Source: Roseibaca sp. Y0-43
GTDB lineage: Bacteria; Pseudomonadota; Alphaproteobacteria; Rhodobacterales; Rhodobacteraceae
Assembly (NCBI RefSeq): GCF_020667835.1
Contig: NZ_JAFMPR010000003.1
Location: 1 to 64,000 of the forward strand
Direction: 5' to 3'
Length of the DNA: 64,000 nt
Shown: positions 1 through 9,262 of the stretch, piece by piece
How the letters are laid out: each line of letters opens with the position of its first letter
How positions within the stretch are numbered: the first letter of the stretch is position 1
Made by a program: the position numbers and the translations under genes
Notes under the pieces: generated by a model
Told to the model about the DNA's origin: nothing
Database searches by the model: none
What the model saw: the letters and a program-made list of their open reading frames with translations, nothing else

Positions 1-1
1 A

Positions 2-520
2 AATGACCGCATTTCCGGCGGAGATGGAAATGATCGAATCGCCGGGGGTAACGGCCGAGATCTGCTGCAAGGCAATCTTGGGGCAGACACGCTCTTCGGG
101 GGCGATGGGAACGACACGCTCGATGGCGGCTTTGGACCAGACCGCCTGTTTGGCGGTAACCAGAATGACAGAATTATTTGTGGCCACGGCAACGATCTCC
201 TGTTTGGACAAAATGGGAATGACCGGCTTATCGGTGGACGTGGCGACGACACGGTGACCGGCGGTGCCGGTGCCGACACATTCGTTTTCCGCGACGGGGA
301 CGACGTGCTGACTATCAGTGACTTCAGTTTCCGCGAGAACGATAGCCTAGAGCTTGACGATGCCCTTTGGGGTGGGGGAATGACCGCTTCGGAAGTATTG
401 AACGAATACGCATCCGTTCGGGATGGCGACATCATCCTCGATTTCGGGAGTGGCGACGTTATCGTTCTGGAAGGAATAACCAGTGTTAACAGGCTGGAAG
501 ACCATATAACGATCGTCTAG
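2..520 (+). CDS. RTX-type calcium-binding repeat protein, C-terminal part (5' truncated by window edge)
   Basis: The reading frame is open from the first bases of the window and ends at TAG 518-520, so only the C-terminus is present. It reads as tandem glycine/aspartate nonapeptides ([47 protein letters not shown]), the hallmark GGxGxDxLx parallel beta-roll that binds calcium in type I secreted proteins. The last repeat runs into a GADTFVF block and a 70-residue tail ending in DHITIV, the usual end of RTX proteins exported through an ABC/HlyD/TolC route. The activity (protease, lipase, adhesin) cannot be told because the N-terminus is missing. The family call is secure; the function is unknown. 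Confidence 0.85.
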   Translation, partial: NDRISGGDGNDRIAGGNGRDLLQGNLGADTLFGGDGNDTLDGGFGPDRLFGGNQNDRIICGHGNDLLFGQNGNDRLIGGRGDDTVTGGAGADTFVFRDGDDVLTISDFSFRENDSLELDDALWGGGMTASEVLNEYASVRDGDIILDFGSGDVIVLEGITSVNRLEDHITIV

Positions 521-533
521 CGGCAATCTGGCA

Positions 534-562
534 TTGACACGCCCGTGCCATGCCCCTAAGGC
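534..562 (+). promoter_or_regulatory. possible sigma70-type promoter of rpsD
   Basis: A perfect TTGACA (534-539) is followed after 17 bases by TAAGGC (557-562), a weak -10. It lies just past the RTX stop and 140 bases before rpsD. The leader that follows (about 563-702) holds a small CCCCC/GGGGG hairpin near 667-678 and no plausible gene. This is inference from spacing and position only. Confidence 0.35.
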
Positions 563-702
563 ACGCGGGCGCTGCCGCAAGGCCAAGCGCGTCTATTGGT
601 GTTGGTGGCTCCCGCAAGGGACAGCCTGTCGCCCGCAACGCGGGGAAGGACAACGCCCTTCACAGCCCCCAACCGGGGGCGCCATAAGAAGGAGATCAGA
701 CG

Positions 703-1323
703 GTGACCAAACGCACCTCTGCCAAGTACAAAATCGACCGCCGCATGGGCGAAAACATCTGGGGCCGCCCGAAAAGCCCCGTCAATCGCCGCGACTACGG
801 CCCCGGCCAGCACGGCCAGCGCCGCAAGACCAAGCTGAGCGATTTCGGCATCCAGCTGCGCGCCAAGCAGAAGCTGAAAGGCTACTACGGCGACCTGACC
901 GAGAAACAGTTCCGCCGCATCTATGCCGAAGCCGAGCGTATCAAGGGCGACACCGGTGAAAACCTGATCGGCCTGCTGGAGCGCCGTCTGGACGCGGTGA
1001 TCTACCGCGCCAAGTTCGTGCCGACCGTGTTCGCCGCCCGTCAGTTCGTCAACCACGGCCATGTCACCGTGAACGGCCAGCGCGTGAACATCCCCAGCTA
1101 CCGCGTGAAAGAAGGCGACGTGATCGCTATTCGCGACAAGTCGAAGCAACTGGCCATCGTGCTGGAAGCTGTCGCACTGCCCGAGCGTGACGTGCCCGAT
1201 TACATCGAGGTCGACCACTCCAAGATGACCGCGACCTTCACCCGCACCCCGTCCTTGGGCGATGTGCCCTACGCGGTGCAGATGGAACCGAACCTGGTCG
1301 TCGAATACTACGCGAAGAACTGA
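703..1323 (+). CDS. rpsD: 30S ribosomal protein S4
   Basis: The 206-residue protein has the normal length and sequence of bacterial S4. The N-terminus reads [20 protein letters not shown], followed by [17 protein letters not shown], then the S4 RNA-binding domain (about residues 95-155; [37 protein letters not shown]). S4 nucleates 16S rRNA assembly and takes part in translational fidelity. The start is GTG at 703, supported by AAGGAG at 689-694. The gene stands alone here, outside the alpha operon, as is usual in alphaproteobacteria, and a clear intrinsic terminator follows it. Confidence 0.97.
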   Translation: MTKRTSAKYKIDRRMGENIWGRPKSPVNRRDYGPGQHGQRRKTKLSDFGIQLRAKQKLKGYYGDLTEKQFRRIYAEAERIKGDTGENLIGLLERRLDAVIYRAKFVPTVFAARQFVNHGHVTVNGQRVNIPSYRVKEGDVIAIRDKSKQLAIVLEAVALPERDVPDYIEVDHSKMTATFTRTPSLGDVPYAVQMEPNLVVEYYAKN

Positions 1324-1346
1324 TCTTCGCCACGATCCGAATTGCG

Positions 1347-1375
1347 AAAGCCCCGTCGCCTGCGTCGGGGCTTTT
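1347..1375 (+). terminator. intrinsic terminator of rpsD
   Basis: A perfect 9-bp stem AAAGCCCCG/CGGGGCTTT (1347-1355 with 1366-1374) runs into a T tract. It sits between the rpsD stop and the end of the convergent chrA gene, so it may serve both strands. Confidence 0.85.
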
Positions 1376-1377
1376 TG

Positions 1378-2535
1378 CTATCCGGCCAAGCCCAGCGCAC
1401 CCGCCACGCCCGCGCTCAGCACCACGGCCCAGGCGGGCAGTCGCCAGACATGCAAGCCGACGAAACAGGCCAGCGCGAAAGCAAACTGGCCCAAGCTGGC
1501 AACGGCACTGGTGAAGACGGGATCATACAGCGCCGCGCCCAATATCCCGACCACCGCCGCATTCGCCCCCGCCATGCCCGCGCGCAAAGGGGCCAAAGCG
1601 CGCAGAGCCTGCCAGAAGGGCAGCGCGGCGATCAGCAGCAAGAACCCCGGCGCGAATATCGCCAGCGTGGCAATCAACGCAGCCGTCGCGCCGCCCAGCG
1701 CGCCCAAGTAGCTGGCAAAGGTGAACAGCGGGCCGGGAATGGCTTGCGCCGCCGCATAGCCCGCCAGAAAGGCGCTGTCGCTGACCTGCCCCGTGGCGAC
1801 CAGTTCCGCCTGCAACAGGGGCAGCACCACATGCCCGCCGCCAAAGACCAGCGCGCCCGCGCGAAACATCGCATCGGCCAGCGCAAGGCCCGCGCCTTGG
1901 CCCGCCAGCAGCGGCAGGCCCAGCAGCCCCAAGGCAAACAAAGCGGCGGCCCCCAGCGCCACGGGCCGCCCAACAGGAATGCACAAGCCTCCCTGCCCCG
2001 CGCCGCTGTCCAACCGCAAACCCGCGCCGGCCAAGGCACCACCCGCGATCACCGCCACCATCGCCCAAGGCCCGCTGAGCACTGCCAGCAGGGCCACCGC
2101 CGCCACGGCGATCGTCGCGCGCGGGCCGTCGGGGCAAAGGCTGCGCGCCATGCCGATCACCGCCTGCGCGACGACCGCGACCGCCACCAGCTTCAGCGCC
2201 GCGATCACCCCCGATAGCCCCGCCAGCCCCGCGCCCATGGCGACGGCAACCATGACAAGCGCAGAGGGCAGCGTGAACCCAAGGAACGCCGCCACTGCCC
2301 CCATCCAGCCCGCACGCATCAGCCCCAGCGCAAACCCAACCTGGCTGGATGCCGGGCCGGGCAGGAATTGGCACAGCGCGACCAGTTCGGCATAATCGCC
2401 GTCACTCAGCCACGCGCGGCGCGTCACGAATTCCTCTCGGAAATAGCCGATATGCGCGACCGGCCCGCCGAAAGACGTCAGCCCAAGGCGCAGGAACACG
2501 CGAAACACCTCTGCCGCCGATCCCGAGCCTGTCAC
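1378..2535 (-). CDS. chrA: chromate transporter, ChrA family (two CHR domains)
   Basis: The protein is a membrane protein of about 385 residues with the duplicated CHR fold. The first half opens with FLRLGLTSFGGPVAHIGYF and FLPGPASSQVGFALG; the second repeats the pattern with FGGGHVVLPLLQAEL and AAAQAIPGPLFTFASYLG. Long-chain ChrA proteins export chromate in exchange for, or together with, protons or sulfate. The frame extends to a TTG at 2568, but GTG at 2535 has GGGGAAGGGG just upstream and fits the family start (TGSGSAAEVFRVFLRLG) better. It is convergent with rpsD and divergent from xdhA. The physiological substrate is not certain, since many CHR proteins are named by homology only. Confidence 0.88.
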   Translation of the reverse strand: MTGSGSAAEVFRVFLRLGLTSFGGPVAHIGYFREEFVTRRAWLSDGDYAELVALCQFLPGPASSQVGFALGLMRAGWMGAVAAFLGFTLPSALVMVAVAMGAGLAGLSGVIAALKLVAVAVVAQAVIGMARSLCPDGPRATIAVAAVALLAVLSGPWAMVAVIAGGALAGAGLRLDSGAGQGGLCIPVGRPVALGAAALFALGLLGLPLLAGQGAGLALADAMFRAGALVFGGGHVVLPLLQAELVATGQVSDSAFLAGYAAAQAIPGPLFTFASYLGALGGATAALIATLAIFAPGFLLLIAALPFWQALRALAPLRAGMAGANAAVVGILGAALYDPVFTSAVASLGQFAFALACFVGLHVWRLPAWAVVLSAGVAGALGLAG

Positions 2536-2690
2536 GCGCGCGCCCCTTCCCCTTGCCGGACTGCGCAAGTCGCAGGCACAGCCTCAAAAATTCCCGAAAA
2601 CACCTTAACCTCGGGGCGGCTTGCATGGAATGCCGCTTTGGCGCAGGCTATCCTACAGACGTGACATTTCCTTGACCGTGAAAGACCCCC

Positions 2691-4139
2691 ATGGCCCGCG
2701 ACCATATCCGTTTTCTGCTGAACGACCGAGAGGTCACGCTGCACGACGTGGCCGCGACCGACACGTTGCTGGACCACCTGCGCCTGACCGCCCGTTTGCG
2801 CGGCACGAAAGAAGGCTGCGCCGAAGGTGATTGCGGCGCCTGCACCGTGCTGGTCGGGCGGCTAGAGGGGGGTGCGTTGCGCTACCAGCCAGTCAATGCC
2901 TGCATCCGGTTTCTGGCGTCATGTGATGGCTGCCATGTGGTCACGGTCGAACATTTGCGCGGCACGGATGGCGGCCTGCACCCGGTGCAGCGCGCGATGG
3001 TTGACCATCACGGCAGCCAATGCGGGTTCTGCACGCCGGGCTTTGTCATGGCGCTTTATGCACTGTGGATGGAGAACCCGACACCGTCAGAGCCAGAGGT
3101 CGAGCGCGCGCTGCAAGGCAACCTGTGCCGCTGCACCGGTTACGCGCCGATCATCCGCGCGGCTCTGGCCATGGGTGCGCATGGCACCACCGATCCGCTG
3201 ATGGACGAGCGCGCACAGGTGGCCGCGCGTCTGGCCGCATGGGCCGATGGCGACCGGGTCGAGGTGACAAACGGCCAAAGCCGCGCGATCCTGCCCGCCT
3301 GTGTGGATGATCTGGCGCAGGTGTTCGCGCAAAACCCCGACGCGCGGATCGTGGCAGGGGCGACAGATGTGGGCCTGTGGGTCACGAAATTCCTGCGCGA
3401 TCTGCCCGTCGCGGTGTTCATCGGGCATTTGCACGATCTGCGCGCGGTGACGGAAACGGAGGATGCCCTGCATATCGGCGCGCTTGTCAGCTACGAGGAC
3501 GCGCGCGCGCCGCTCGTCACCCATTTCCCGCACATGACCCGCTATTGGGACCGCATCGCTGGCTGGCAGGTGCGCGCGATGGGCACGCTGGGGGGCAACA
3601 TCGCCAATGGCTCGCCCATTGGCGATACACCGCCGCCCTTCATCGCCTTGGGCGCGCGGCTGGTGCTGCGCAAGGGTGCTGTGCGGCGCGAGATGCCGCT
3701 GGAAGAGTTTTTCCTCGATTACGGCAATCAAGACCGCGCGCCGGGCGAGTTCGTCGAAAAGATCATCCTGCCCAAACCCGCCCCCGGCACCTTGCACGCG
3801 GCCTACAAACTGTCGAAGCGGCGGGACGAGGATATTACGGCGGTCGCTCTTGGCATCTGCCTGACCGTGGCGGATGGCACGATCACGGGGGCAAAGCTGG
3901 CGTTCGGCGGCATGGCCGCGACGCCCAAGCGCGCGGCCCATGCGGAAGCGGCGCTTGTCGGTCAGCCCTTTGCGCTGGACACGCTGCAAAACGCCGCCAA
4001 AGCCTTGCCGCAGGATTTCACGCCACTGTCGGACATGCGCGCCAGCGCCGATTACCGTATGCGTGCCGCGCAAAACCTGCTGACGCGGTTTTGGCTGGAA
4101 CAGTCGGGCGAAGTGGCGGCGTTGGAGGATGTGCAATGA
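2691..4139 (+). CDS. xdhA: xanthine dehydrogenase small subunit (2Fe-2S and FAD)
   Basis: The 482-residue protein has the XdhA layout. Residues 1-90 form a plant-type ferredoxin domain (EGCAEGDCGACTVLVG). Next comes a second [2Fe-2S] domain with QCGFCTPGF and GNLCRCTGY. From about residue 190 there is a CO-dehydrogenase-type FAD domain (RIVAGATDVGLWV, MGTLGGNIANGSPIGDTPP). It carries electrons from the molybdenum subunit to NAD+ during oxidation of hypoxanthine and xanthine to urate. It is the first gene of xdhA-xdhB-xdhC-guaD, and its stop overlaps the xdhB start (ATGA at 4136-4139). Confidence 0.96.
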   Translation: MARDHIRFLLNDREVTLHDVAATDTLLDHLRLTARLRGTKEGCAEGDCGACTVLVGRLEGGALRYQPVNACIRFLASCDGCHVVTVEHLRGTDGGLHPVQRAMVDHHGSQCGFCTPGFVMALYALWMENPTPSEPEVERALQGNLCRCTGYAPIIRAALAMGAHGTTDPLMDERAQVAARLAAWADGDRVEVTNGQSRAILPACVDDLAQVFAQNPDARIVAGATDVGLWVTKFLRDLPVAVFIGHLHDLRAVTETEDALHIGALVSYEDARAPLVTHFPHMTRYWDRIAGWQVRAMGTLGGNIANGSPIGDTPPPFIALGARLVLRKGAVRREMPLEEFFLDYGNQDRAPGEFVEKIILPKPAPGTLHAAYKLSKRRDEDITAVALGICLTVADGTITGAKLAFGGMAATPKRAAHAEAALVGQPFALDTLQNAAKALPQDFTPLSDMRASADYRMRAAQNLLTRFWLEQSGEVAALEDVQ

Positions 4140-6442
4140 AGGACGAAGGTCGCATCACCGGGGCCGCGCATGACAGCGTGATCCACGATTCCGCCATCAA
4201 ACATGTGACGGGGCGGGCGGAATACACGGATGACATCACCGAACCCGTGGGGTGCCTGCACGCCTATATCGGCACGGCGACCGTGGCGAAGGGGCGCGTG
4301 ACCGCGCTGGACTTGTCCGCCGTGCGGGCGGCACCGGGCGTGGTGGCAGTGCTGACCGAGGAGGACATTCCCGGCCATAACGACATCTCGCCCACCGGCC
4401 TGAATGACGAACCGATCTTTACCCGCGACGTGCAGTTCCACGGCCAGCCTTTGTTTGCCGTGGTGGCAGAGTCGCGCGACATGGCACGCCGCGCCTGCAC
4501 CTTGGCCAAGGTCAGCTACGACCGCGCCGACCATGCCACCGACATAGACGCGGCAGAGGCCGCCGGATACCCGGACGTGACCGCGCCCCTGACACTGGCG
4601 CGCGGCGATGCGGCACGCGCGCTGGCCAAAGCCCAGCACCGCATTCAGGGCCGGATGCGCGTGGGCGGGCAGGACCATATGTATCTGGAAGGGCAGATCG
4701 CGCTCGCCATTCCGGGCGAGGATGACGAGATGACCGTCTTCGCCTCGACCCAGCACCCATCCGAAGCGCAGCACATGGTTGCCCACGCGCTTGGCGTGCC
4801 CGCGAATGCGGTTGTGGTGAATGTGCGCCGCATGGGGGGCGGTTTCGGCGGCAAGGAAACCCAGATGAACCTGTTCTGCACCGTCGCGGCCTTGGCCGCG
4901 CGTGCAACGGGCCGCGCGGTCAAGCTGCGCCCCGACCGCGATCAGGATATGGAGATTACCGGCAAACGCCATGATTTCCGCATCGACTACGATCTGGGGT
5001 TCGATGACTCGGGGCGCATTCTGGCGGTCGATGGCCTGTTCGCCGCGCGCTGCGGCTGGTCAGCCGACCTGTCCGGCCCGGTCACGGACCGCGCGCTGTT
5101 CCATGCCGACAATGCCTATTTCTACCCCGATGTGCGCCTGCGCTCGCGTCCCATTCAGACCAACACGGTCAGCAACACGGCGTTTCGTGGCTTCGGCGGG
5201 CCGCAAGGGCTGATCGCGGCGGAACGGATGATCGAGGAAATCGCCTACAAGCTGGGCCGCGACCCGCTAGAGGTGCGCCGCGCGAATTTCTACCGCGAGG
5301 GTGCGGATGTCACGCCCTATCACCAGCAGGTGACGGACAATATCCTGACGCGGCTGGTGGATGAGCTGGAGGTGTCCTCGGACTATCAGGCACGCCGCAA
5401 AAAGGTGCTCGATTTCAACGCGAAAGGCGGCGTTATCCGCAAGGGCATTGCCCTGACGCCAGTGAAATTCGGCATCAGCTTTACCGCCACATGGTATAAT
5501 CAGGCGGGTGCGCTGCTGCATGTCTACTCGGATGGGTCCATCCATCTAAACCACGGCGGCACCGAAATGGGCCAAGGGCTGTTCACCAAGGTCGCCCAAG
5601 TGGTGGCAGAGGCGTTCCAAGTGGACCTGTCACGCATCAAGATCACGAAAACGACCACCGAAAAGGTGCCCAACACATCCGCTACCGCCGCCAGCAGCGG
5701 GTCGGACCTGAACGGTATGGCCGCGCTGAACGCGGCCGAGCAGATCAAGGCGCGGCTGGTGGCCTTTGCCGCCGAAAAATGGGGCGTGGCAGAGGATGCC
5801 GTGCAGTTCCTGCCCGGTCGCGTGGCGGTGGGTGCGGATATCGTGCCGTGGGACGATTTCATCAAATCCGCCTACATGGCGCGGGTGCAGCTTTCGGCGG
5901 CGGGTTTTTACAAAACGCCTGAAATCCATTGGGACCGCGCCAAGGGGCAGGGCCGCCCGTTCTATTACTATGCCTATGGCGCGGCCTGTTCCGAGGTCAG
6001 CATCGACACACTGACGGGCGAAACCCGCGTGGACCGTGTGGATGTGCTGCATGACGTGGGCCGCTCGCTGAACCCCGCTTTGGACTTGGGCCAGGTCGAA
6101 GGGGCGTTCGTGCAGGGCATGGGGTGGCTGACGTCCGAAGAACTCGTGTGGGACGATGCAGGCCGCCTGCGCACCCACGCGCCCAGCACCTATAAAATCC
6201 CGCTCGCCAGCGACCGCCCGCGCATCTTCAACGTGGCGCTTGCCGAATGGTCGGTGAACCCAGAGCGCACGATCAAACGCTCGAAAGCGGTGGGAGAGCC
6301 GCCCTTCATGCTGCCTGTCTCGGTGTTCGAAGCGATCGGGATGGCCGTGGCATCAGTCGCCGATTACCGCGAATGCCCTCGCTTGGATGCGCCCGCCACG
6401 CCAGAGCGGGTGCTGATGGCGGTCGAACGGCTGCGGGGATGA
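4136..6442 (+). CDS. xdhB: xanthine dehydrogenase molybdopterin-binding subunit
   Basis: The 768-residue protein matches XdhB over its full length. The N-terminal a/b hammerhead region (VTGRAEYTDDITEP) is followed by molybdopterin-binding segments: GGGFGGKETQ, NTAFRGFGGPQG, and the C-terminal VGEPPFMLPVSV, whose Glu is the expected catalytic base. The purine-binding Arg lies in the FRGFGG segment. The ATG at 4136 overlaps the xdhA stop; the open frame runs further upstream but that part is out-of-frame xdhA. The partner is XdhA, in a cytoplasmic (XdhAB)2 enzyme. The next gene, xdhC, starts inside the stop codon (6439-6442). Confidence 0.96.
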   Translation: MKDEGRITGAAHDSVIHDSAIKHVTGRAEYTDDITEPVGCLHAYIGTATVAKGRVTALDLSAVRAAPGVVAVLTEEDIPGHNDISPTGLNDEPIFTRDVQFHGQPLFAVVAESRDMARRACTLAKVSYDRADHATDIDAAEAAGYPDVTAPLTLARGDAARALAKAQHRIQGRMRVGGQDHMYLEGQIALAIPGEDDEMTVFASTQHPSEAQHMVAHALGVPANAVVVNVRRMGGGFGGKETQMNLFCTVAALAARATGRAVKLRPDRDQDMEITGKRHDFRIDYDLGFDDSGRILAVDGLFAARCGWSADLSGPVTDRALFHADNAYFYPDVRLRSRPIQTNTVSNTAFRGFGGPQGLIAAERMIEEIAYKLGRDPLEVRRANFYREGADVTPYHQQVTDNILTRLVDELEVSSDYQARRKKVLDFNAKGGVIRKGIALTPVKFGISFTATWYNQAGALLHVYSDGSIHLNHGGTEMGQGLFTKVAQVVAEAFQVDLSRIKITKTTTEKVPNTSATAASSGSDLNGMAALNAAEQIKARLVAFAAEKWGVAEDAVQFLPGRVAVGADIVPWDDFIKSAYMARVQLSAAGFYKTPEIHWDRAKGQGRPFYYYAYGAACSEVSIDTLTGETRVDRVDVLHDVGRSLNPALDLGQVEGAFVQGMGWLTSEELVWDDAGRLRTHAPSTYKIPLASDRPRIFNVALAEWSVNPERTIKRSKAVGEPPFMLPVSVFEAIGMAVASVADYRECPRLDAPATPERVLMAVERLRG

Positions 6443-7230
6443 GCTTGCGCGACCTGTTGGAACGCGATGCGCCGCTGGTGCATCTGCGGCTGAGCGCGGT
6501 CAGCGGATCGGCCCCACGCGAGGTGGGGGCGGATATGCTTGTGTCTGTGGACAAGACAACCGGCACCATCGGTGGTGGGCAGGTGGAATATCGCGCAGTG
6601 GCGCGGGCGCGGGCAATGCTGGCGGATGGCACCACGCAAGACAGCCTGAGTTTGGCGCTAGGCCCGGATATTGGCCAATGCTGCGGCGGGCGGGTGACGG
6701 TGTCGTTGGCTGCGCTGACGCCAGAGGCCCGCGCGGCGATGCTGGCGCGGCTGGACGCGGCGCAGGCGCCTTGCGTCATGATCTTGGGCGCGGGGCATGT
6801 GGGCCGGGCCTTGGCGCAGGTCTTGGCCCCTTTGCCCTGCCGCATGGTGCTGGTGGATAGCCGCGCGGCGGAACTGGCGCAGGCAGCGGACAGCGCCACG
6901 CATCGCCTGACCCCGCTGCCAGAGGCAGAGATCGACCAAGCGCCCCCCGGCACCGCCTTCGTGGTTACAACCCATGACCATGGGCTGGATTTTATGCTCA
7001 CCCTCGCCGCGCTGAAACGGGGCGACGCGGCCTATGTGGGCCTGATCGGATCGGCCACGAAACGCGCGCGGTTTGACCGCTTCGCACAAGACCACGACAC
7101 CGACACATCATCGCTGACCTGCCCCATCGGCGCGGCGGGTTTGGGCGACAAGCGGCCAGAGGTCATTGCCCTCATGACCGCGCAGGAAATATTCGCCGCC
7201 CTCGCGCGACTACCCCAAGGAACACCATGA
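6439..7230 (+). CDS. xdhC: molybdenum cofactor sulfuration/insertion chaperone XdhC
   Basis: The 263-residue protein has an N-terminal XdhC/CoxI domain (SAVSGSAPREVGADMLV, TIGGGQVEYRAV, CCGGRVTVSL) and a C-terminal Rossmann-like XdhC domain (VMILGAGHVGRALAQVLA, FVVTTHDHGLDFML, YVGLIGSATKRARF). XdhC binds molybdopterin cofactor, supports its sulfuration and hands it to XdhB. ATG 6439 overlaps the xdhB stop. The CC pair near residue 77 is typical of the family. Its place directly after xdhAB is the standard arrangement. Confidence 0.95.
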   Translation: MSLRDLLERDAPLVHLRLSAVSGSAPREVGADMLVSVDKTTGTIGGGQVEYRAVARARAMLADGTTQDSLSLALGPDIGQCCGGRVTVSLAALTPEARAAMLARLDAAQAPCVMILGAGHVGRALAQVLAPLPCRMVLVDSRAAELAQAADSATHRLTPLPEAEIDQAPPGTAFVVTTHDHGLDFMLTLAALKRGDAAYVGLIGSATKRARFDRFAQDHDTDTSSLTCPIGAAGLGDKRPEVIALMTAQEIFAALARLPQGTP

Positions 7231-8516
7231 CCCAGACCCTGATCCGCGCGCGGCTGCTGACCTTCCACCGAGAGCCGCAAACCCCCGATGACACAGATGC
7301 CTTCACCTATATCGAGGATGGCGCGCTGTTGGTCGAAGATGGCCTGATCCGCGCCATGGGCGACGCGGGTGACATCCATGCCCCCGATGCGCAGGTGATC
7401 GACCATCGCCCGCATCTGCTGATGCCGGGATTCATCGACACGCATCTGCATTTCCCGCAAACGCAGGTCATCGCAAGCTGGGCAGCGGAATTGCTGGATT
7501 GGCTGAACGACTTCACCTTCCCAGAAGAAACCCGCTACGCCGACCCCGCCTTGTGCGAAGCCATGGCGGGCGCGTTTCTGGACCGGCTGACAGATCACGG
7601 GACGACGACGGCGGTGGCCTATGCGTCGGTGCACGCTTCCTCTGCCGACGCGCTCTTTGCCGAAGCGTTCAGGCGCGACATGCGGCTGATTACCGGCAAG
7701 GTGATGATGGACCGCAATGCGCCCAGCGCCTTATGTGACACCCCGCAATCGAGCTACGATGACAGCAAGGCGCTGATCGCGCGCTGGCATGGTAAGGGGC
7801 GGCTGGGCTACGCGATCACGCCACGCTTCGCCATCACCTCTACCCCGGCGCAAATGGAAGCGGCGCAGGCGCTGGCCGCAGAGCACCCCGAGTGCCACAT
7901 CCAGACCCATCTAAGCGAGAACCACGCCGAGATCGCGCTGTCCTGCCAGCTTTACCCCGATGCCAAGGATTACACCGATATTTACGCCCGCTACGGCCTA
8001 CTGCGCGGTAACAGCCTGCTGGGCCATTGCATTCACTTGTCCGACCGCGAAATCGGCGCACTGGCCGAAGCGGGGGCCAAGCCCGTCTTCTGCCCCACGT
8101 CGAACCTGTTCCTTGGGTCGGGCCTGTTCAACGACGCGAAACTGCGCGCGGGCGGGCTGACCAATGCCATCGCCACAGATATTGGTGGCGGCACCAGCTA
8201 CAGCCTGCTGCAAACACTGGCCGAGGGCTACAAGGTGCTGCAACTGCAAGGCCAGCGGATGCACCCCTACCGCGCTTTTCACTGGATCACGCGGGGCAAT
8301 GCAGATGCTTTGGGGCTGACCGACCGTATCGGCACACTCGATCCGGGGTCCGAGGCAGATTTCGTGGTGCTGAACGCGTGCGCCACGCCCGCGATGGCGC
8401 AGCGCATGGAACGTGCGCGCGGGTTGGCGGATGAGTTGTTCACCCTGCAAGTGATGGGCTGCGACCGCGCCGTGGTGCAAACCTATGTGGCGGGGCAACA
8501 ACGCAAAACGGCCTGA
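7227..8516 (+). CDS. guaD: guanine deaminase
   Basis: The 429-residue amidohydrolase converts guanine to xanthine, feeding the dehydrogenase encoded just upstream. The zinc-site pattern is visible: GFIDTHLHFPQTQ (HxH) near residue 70, QTHLSENHAEI near 230, HCIHLSDRE near 267, and TDIGGGTSYS near 320. The WAAELLDWLNDFTFPEE segment is typical of GuaD. The ATG at 7227 overlaps the xdhC stop by four bases and has AAGGA before it. The four genes form one operon for the step guanine > xanthine > urate. Confidence 0.94.
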   Translation: MTQTLIRARLLTFHREPQTPDDTDAFTYIEDGALLVEDGLIRAMGDAGDIHAPDAQVIDHRPHLLMPGFIDTHLHFPQTQVIASWAAELLDWLNDFTFPEETRYADPALCEAMAGAFLDRLTDHGTTTAVAYASVHASSADALFAEAFRRDMRLITGKVMMDRNAPSALCDTPQSSYDDSKALIARWHGKGRLGYAITPRFAITSTPAQMEAAQALAAEHPECHIQTHLSENHAEIALSCQLYPDAKDYTDIYARYGLLRGNSLLGHCIHLSDREIGALAEAGAKPVFCPTSNLFLGSGLFNDAKLRAGGLTNAIATDIGGGTSYSLLQTLAEGYKVLQLQGQRMHPYRAFHWITRGNADALGLTDRIGTLDPGSEADFVVLNACATPAMAQRMERARGLADELFTLQVMGCDRAVVQTYVAGQQRKTA

Positions 8517-8544
8517 CGCGAGGGGTGCGCTTTTTTCTTGGTTT

Positions 8545-8579
8545 AGCGCCCGGAGTTGCGCACACTCTGGCCGGGCGCT
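8545..8579 (+). terminator. stem-loop after the xdh-guaD operon
   Basis: Perfect arms AGCGCCCGG (8545-8553) and CCGGGCGCT (8571-8579) enclose a 17-base loop. There is no good T tract behind the stem, so it may be a weak or Rho-assisted terminator. It lies between guaD and the DUF2853 gene. Confidence 0.4.
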
Positions 8580-8628
8580 TCGCGCGCTGTTTGGGTAAAA
8601 GTGCGAAAACCATAAAAGGGAGCGAAAC

Positions 8629-8970
8629 ATGGGACGTCGCGACGAATTGATTGACCGCTATGCCGCCGATCTGCGGGACAAATGCGGGGTCACGCCGGAT
8701 ATGGACCTGCTGCGCAAGGTCACGATCGGCTGCGGGCCATCCATCTACAACCCCGATGCCAGCACGGTCGCCGGATCGCAGCCGCATGAGCTGGAAACCG
8801 TGCGCAAAAGCTTTCTGGTCAAGAAGCTTGGGCTGGCTGACGGGCCAGAGCTGGACAAGGCCATCGACGCCGTGATCGAGCAATATGGCCGCTCCGAGCG
8901 TAACAAGTATCGCGCCGTGATCTATTACCTGCTGACCAAGCATTTCGGCAAGGAATCGGTCTACGGCTGA
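8629..8970 (+). CDS. DUF2853 family protein
   Basis: This is a small protein of 113 residues. I recognise the DUF2853 pattern: RRDELIDRYAADLRDKCG near the start, LLRKVTIGCGPSIYNPDAS, then a helical C-terminal half with ELETVRKSFLVKKLGL and a terminal YYLLTKHFGKESVYG. It is predicted soluble, with no signal peptide or membrane segment. Members are widespread in alphaproteobacteria and have no known function. The start is supported by AAGGGAG ahead of ATG 8629. It is probably its own transcription unit. Confidence 0.85.
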   Translation: MGRRDELIDRYAADLRDKCGVTPDMDLLRKVTIGCGPSIYNPDASTVAGSQPHELETVRKSFLVKKLGLADGPELDKAIDAVIEQYGRSERNKYRAVIYYLLTKHFGKESVYG

Positions 8971-8989
8971 TACCCGGTCGCTACAGTTT

Positions 8990-9136
8990 TAGCTTTTATG
9001 CGGCTTGTGTCCGCGCCGGGAATCATGGAGTGTTGGGTGTCCGGTTAGGAAGACCGGGCCTACCATCCTCTCGTGACGTGAAGGGCACGCGGGTGAGATA
9101 TGGGGGCCCCGGTCATCTGCCGGGGCTCCTTATTCT
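8990..9136 (+). ncRNA. candidate structured RNA between the DUF2853 gene and lon (unassigned)
   Basis: The 368 bases between 8970 and the lon start hold no plausible gene but are rich in pairing. GCGG/CCGC lies at about 9000-9014. CCGGT(7)ACCGG lies at about 9041-9057. A longer imperfect arm pair follows around 9064-9100. A strong terminal stem GGGCCCCGG/CCGGGGCTC (9104-9112 with 9120-9128) is followed by a T-rich CTTATTCTT. This is the outline of a small RNA with its own terminator. It does not show the GGAAG-tetraloop consensus of SRP RNA, nor anything I recognise from 6S RNA, tmRNA or RNase P. The transcription start is unknown and I see no confident promoter. Confidence 0.3.
9104..9136 (+). 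terminator. terminator-like hairpin upstream of lon
   Basis: A 9-bp GC-rich stem (9104-9112 and 9120-9128, one G-T pair) with loop TCATCTG is followed by CTTATTCTT. It would end transcription from the DUF2853 gene or from the candidate RNA before the lon promoter. Confidence 0.6.
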
Positions 9137-9262
9137 TCGGAAATCGACGGTCTTTTGAAACAGTCAATGCAGCCTTGGCCCGCAGACGGCCCCGCCCCGG
9201 ACGCGTTTACACCGTTTTTTCCGCCTGTATCCTTGGCTTATTGCGTGCTGACCCAGCCGCGT

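Noticed and set aside
534-959. 141-residue plus-strand frame overlapping the start of rpsD
   Set aside because: It runs into rpsD in another frame and is Arg/Pro-rich, a GC shadow.
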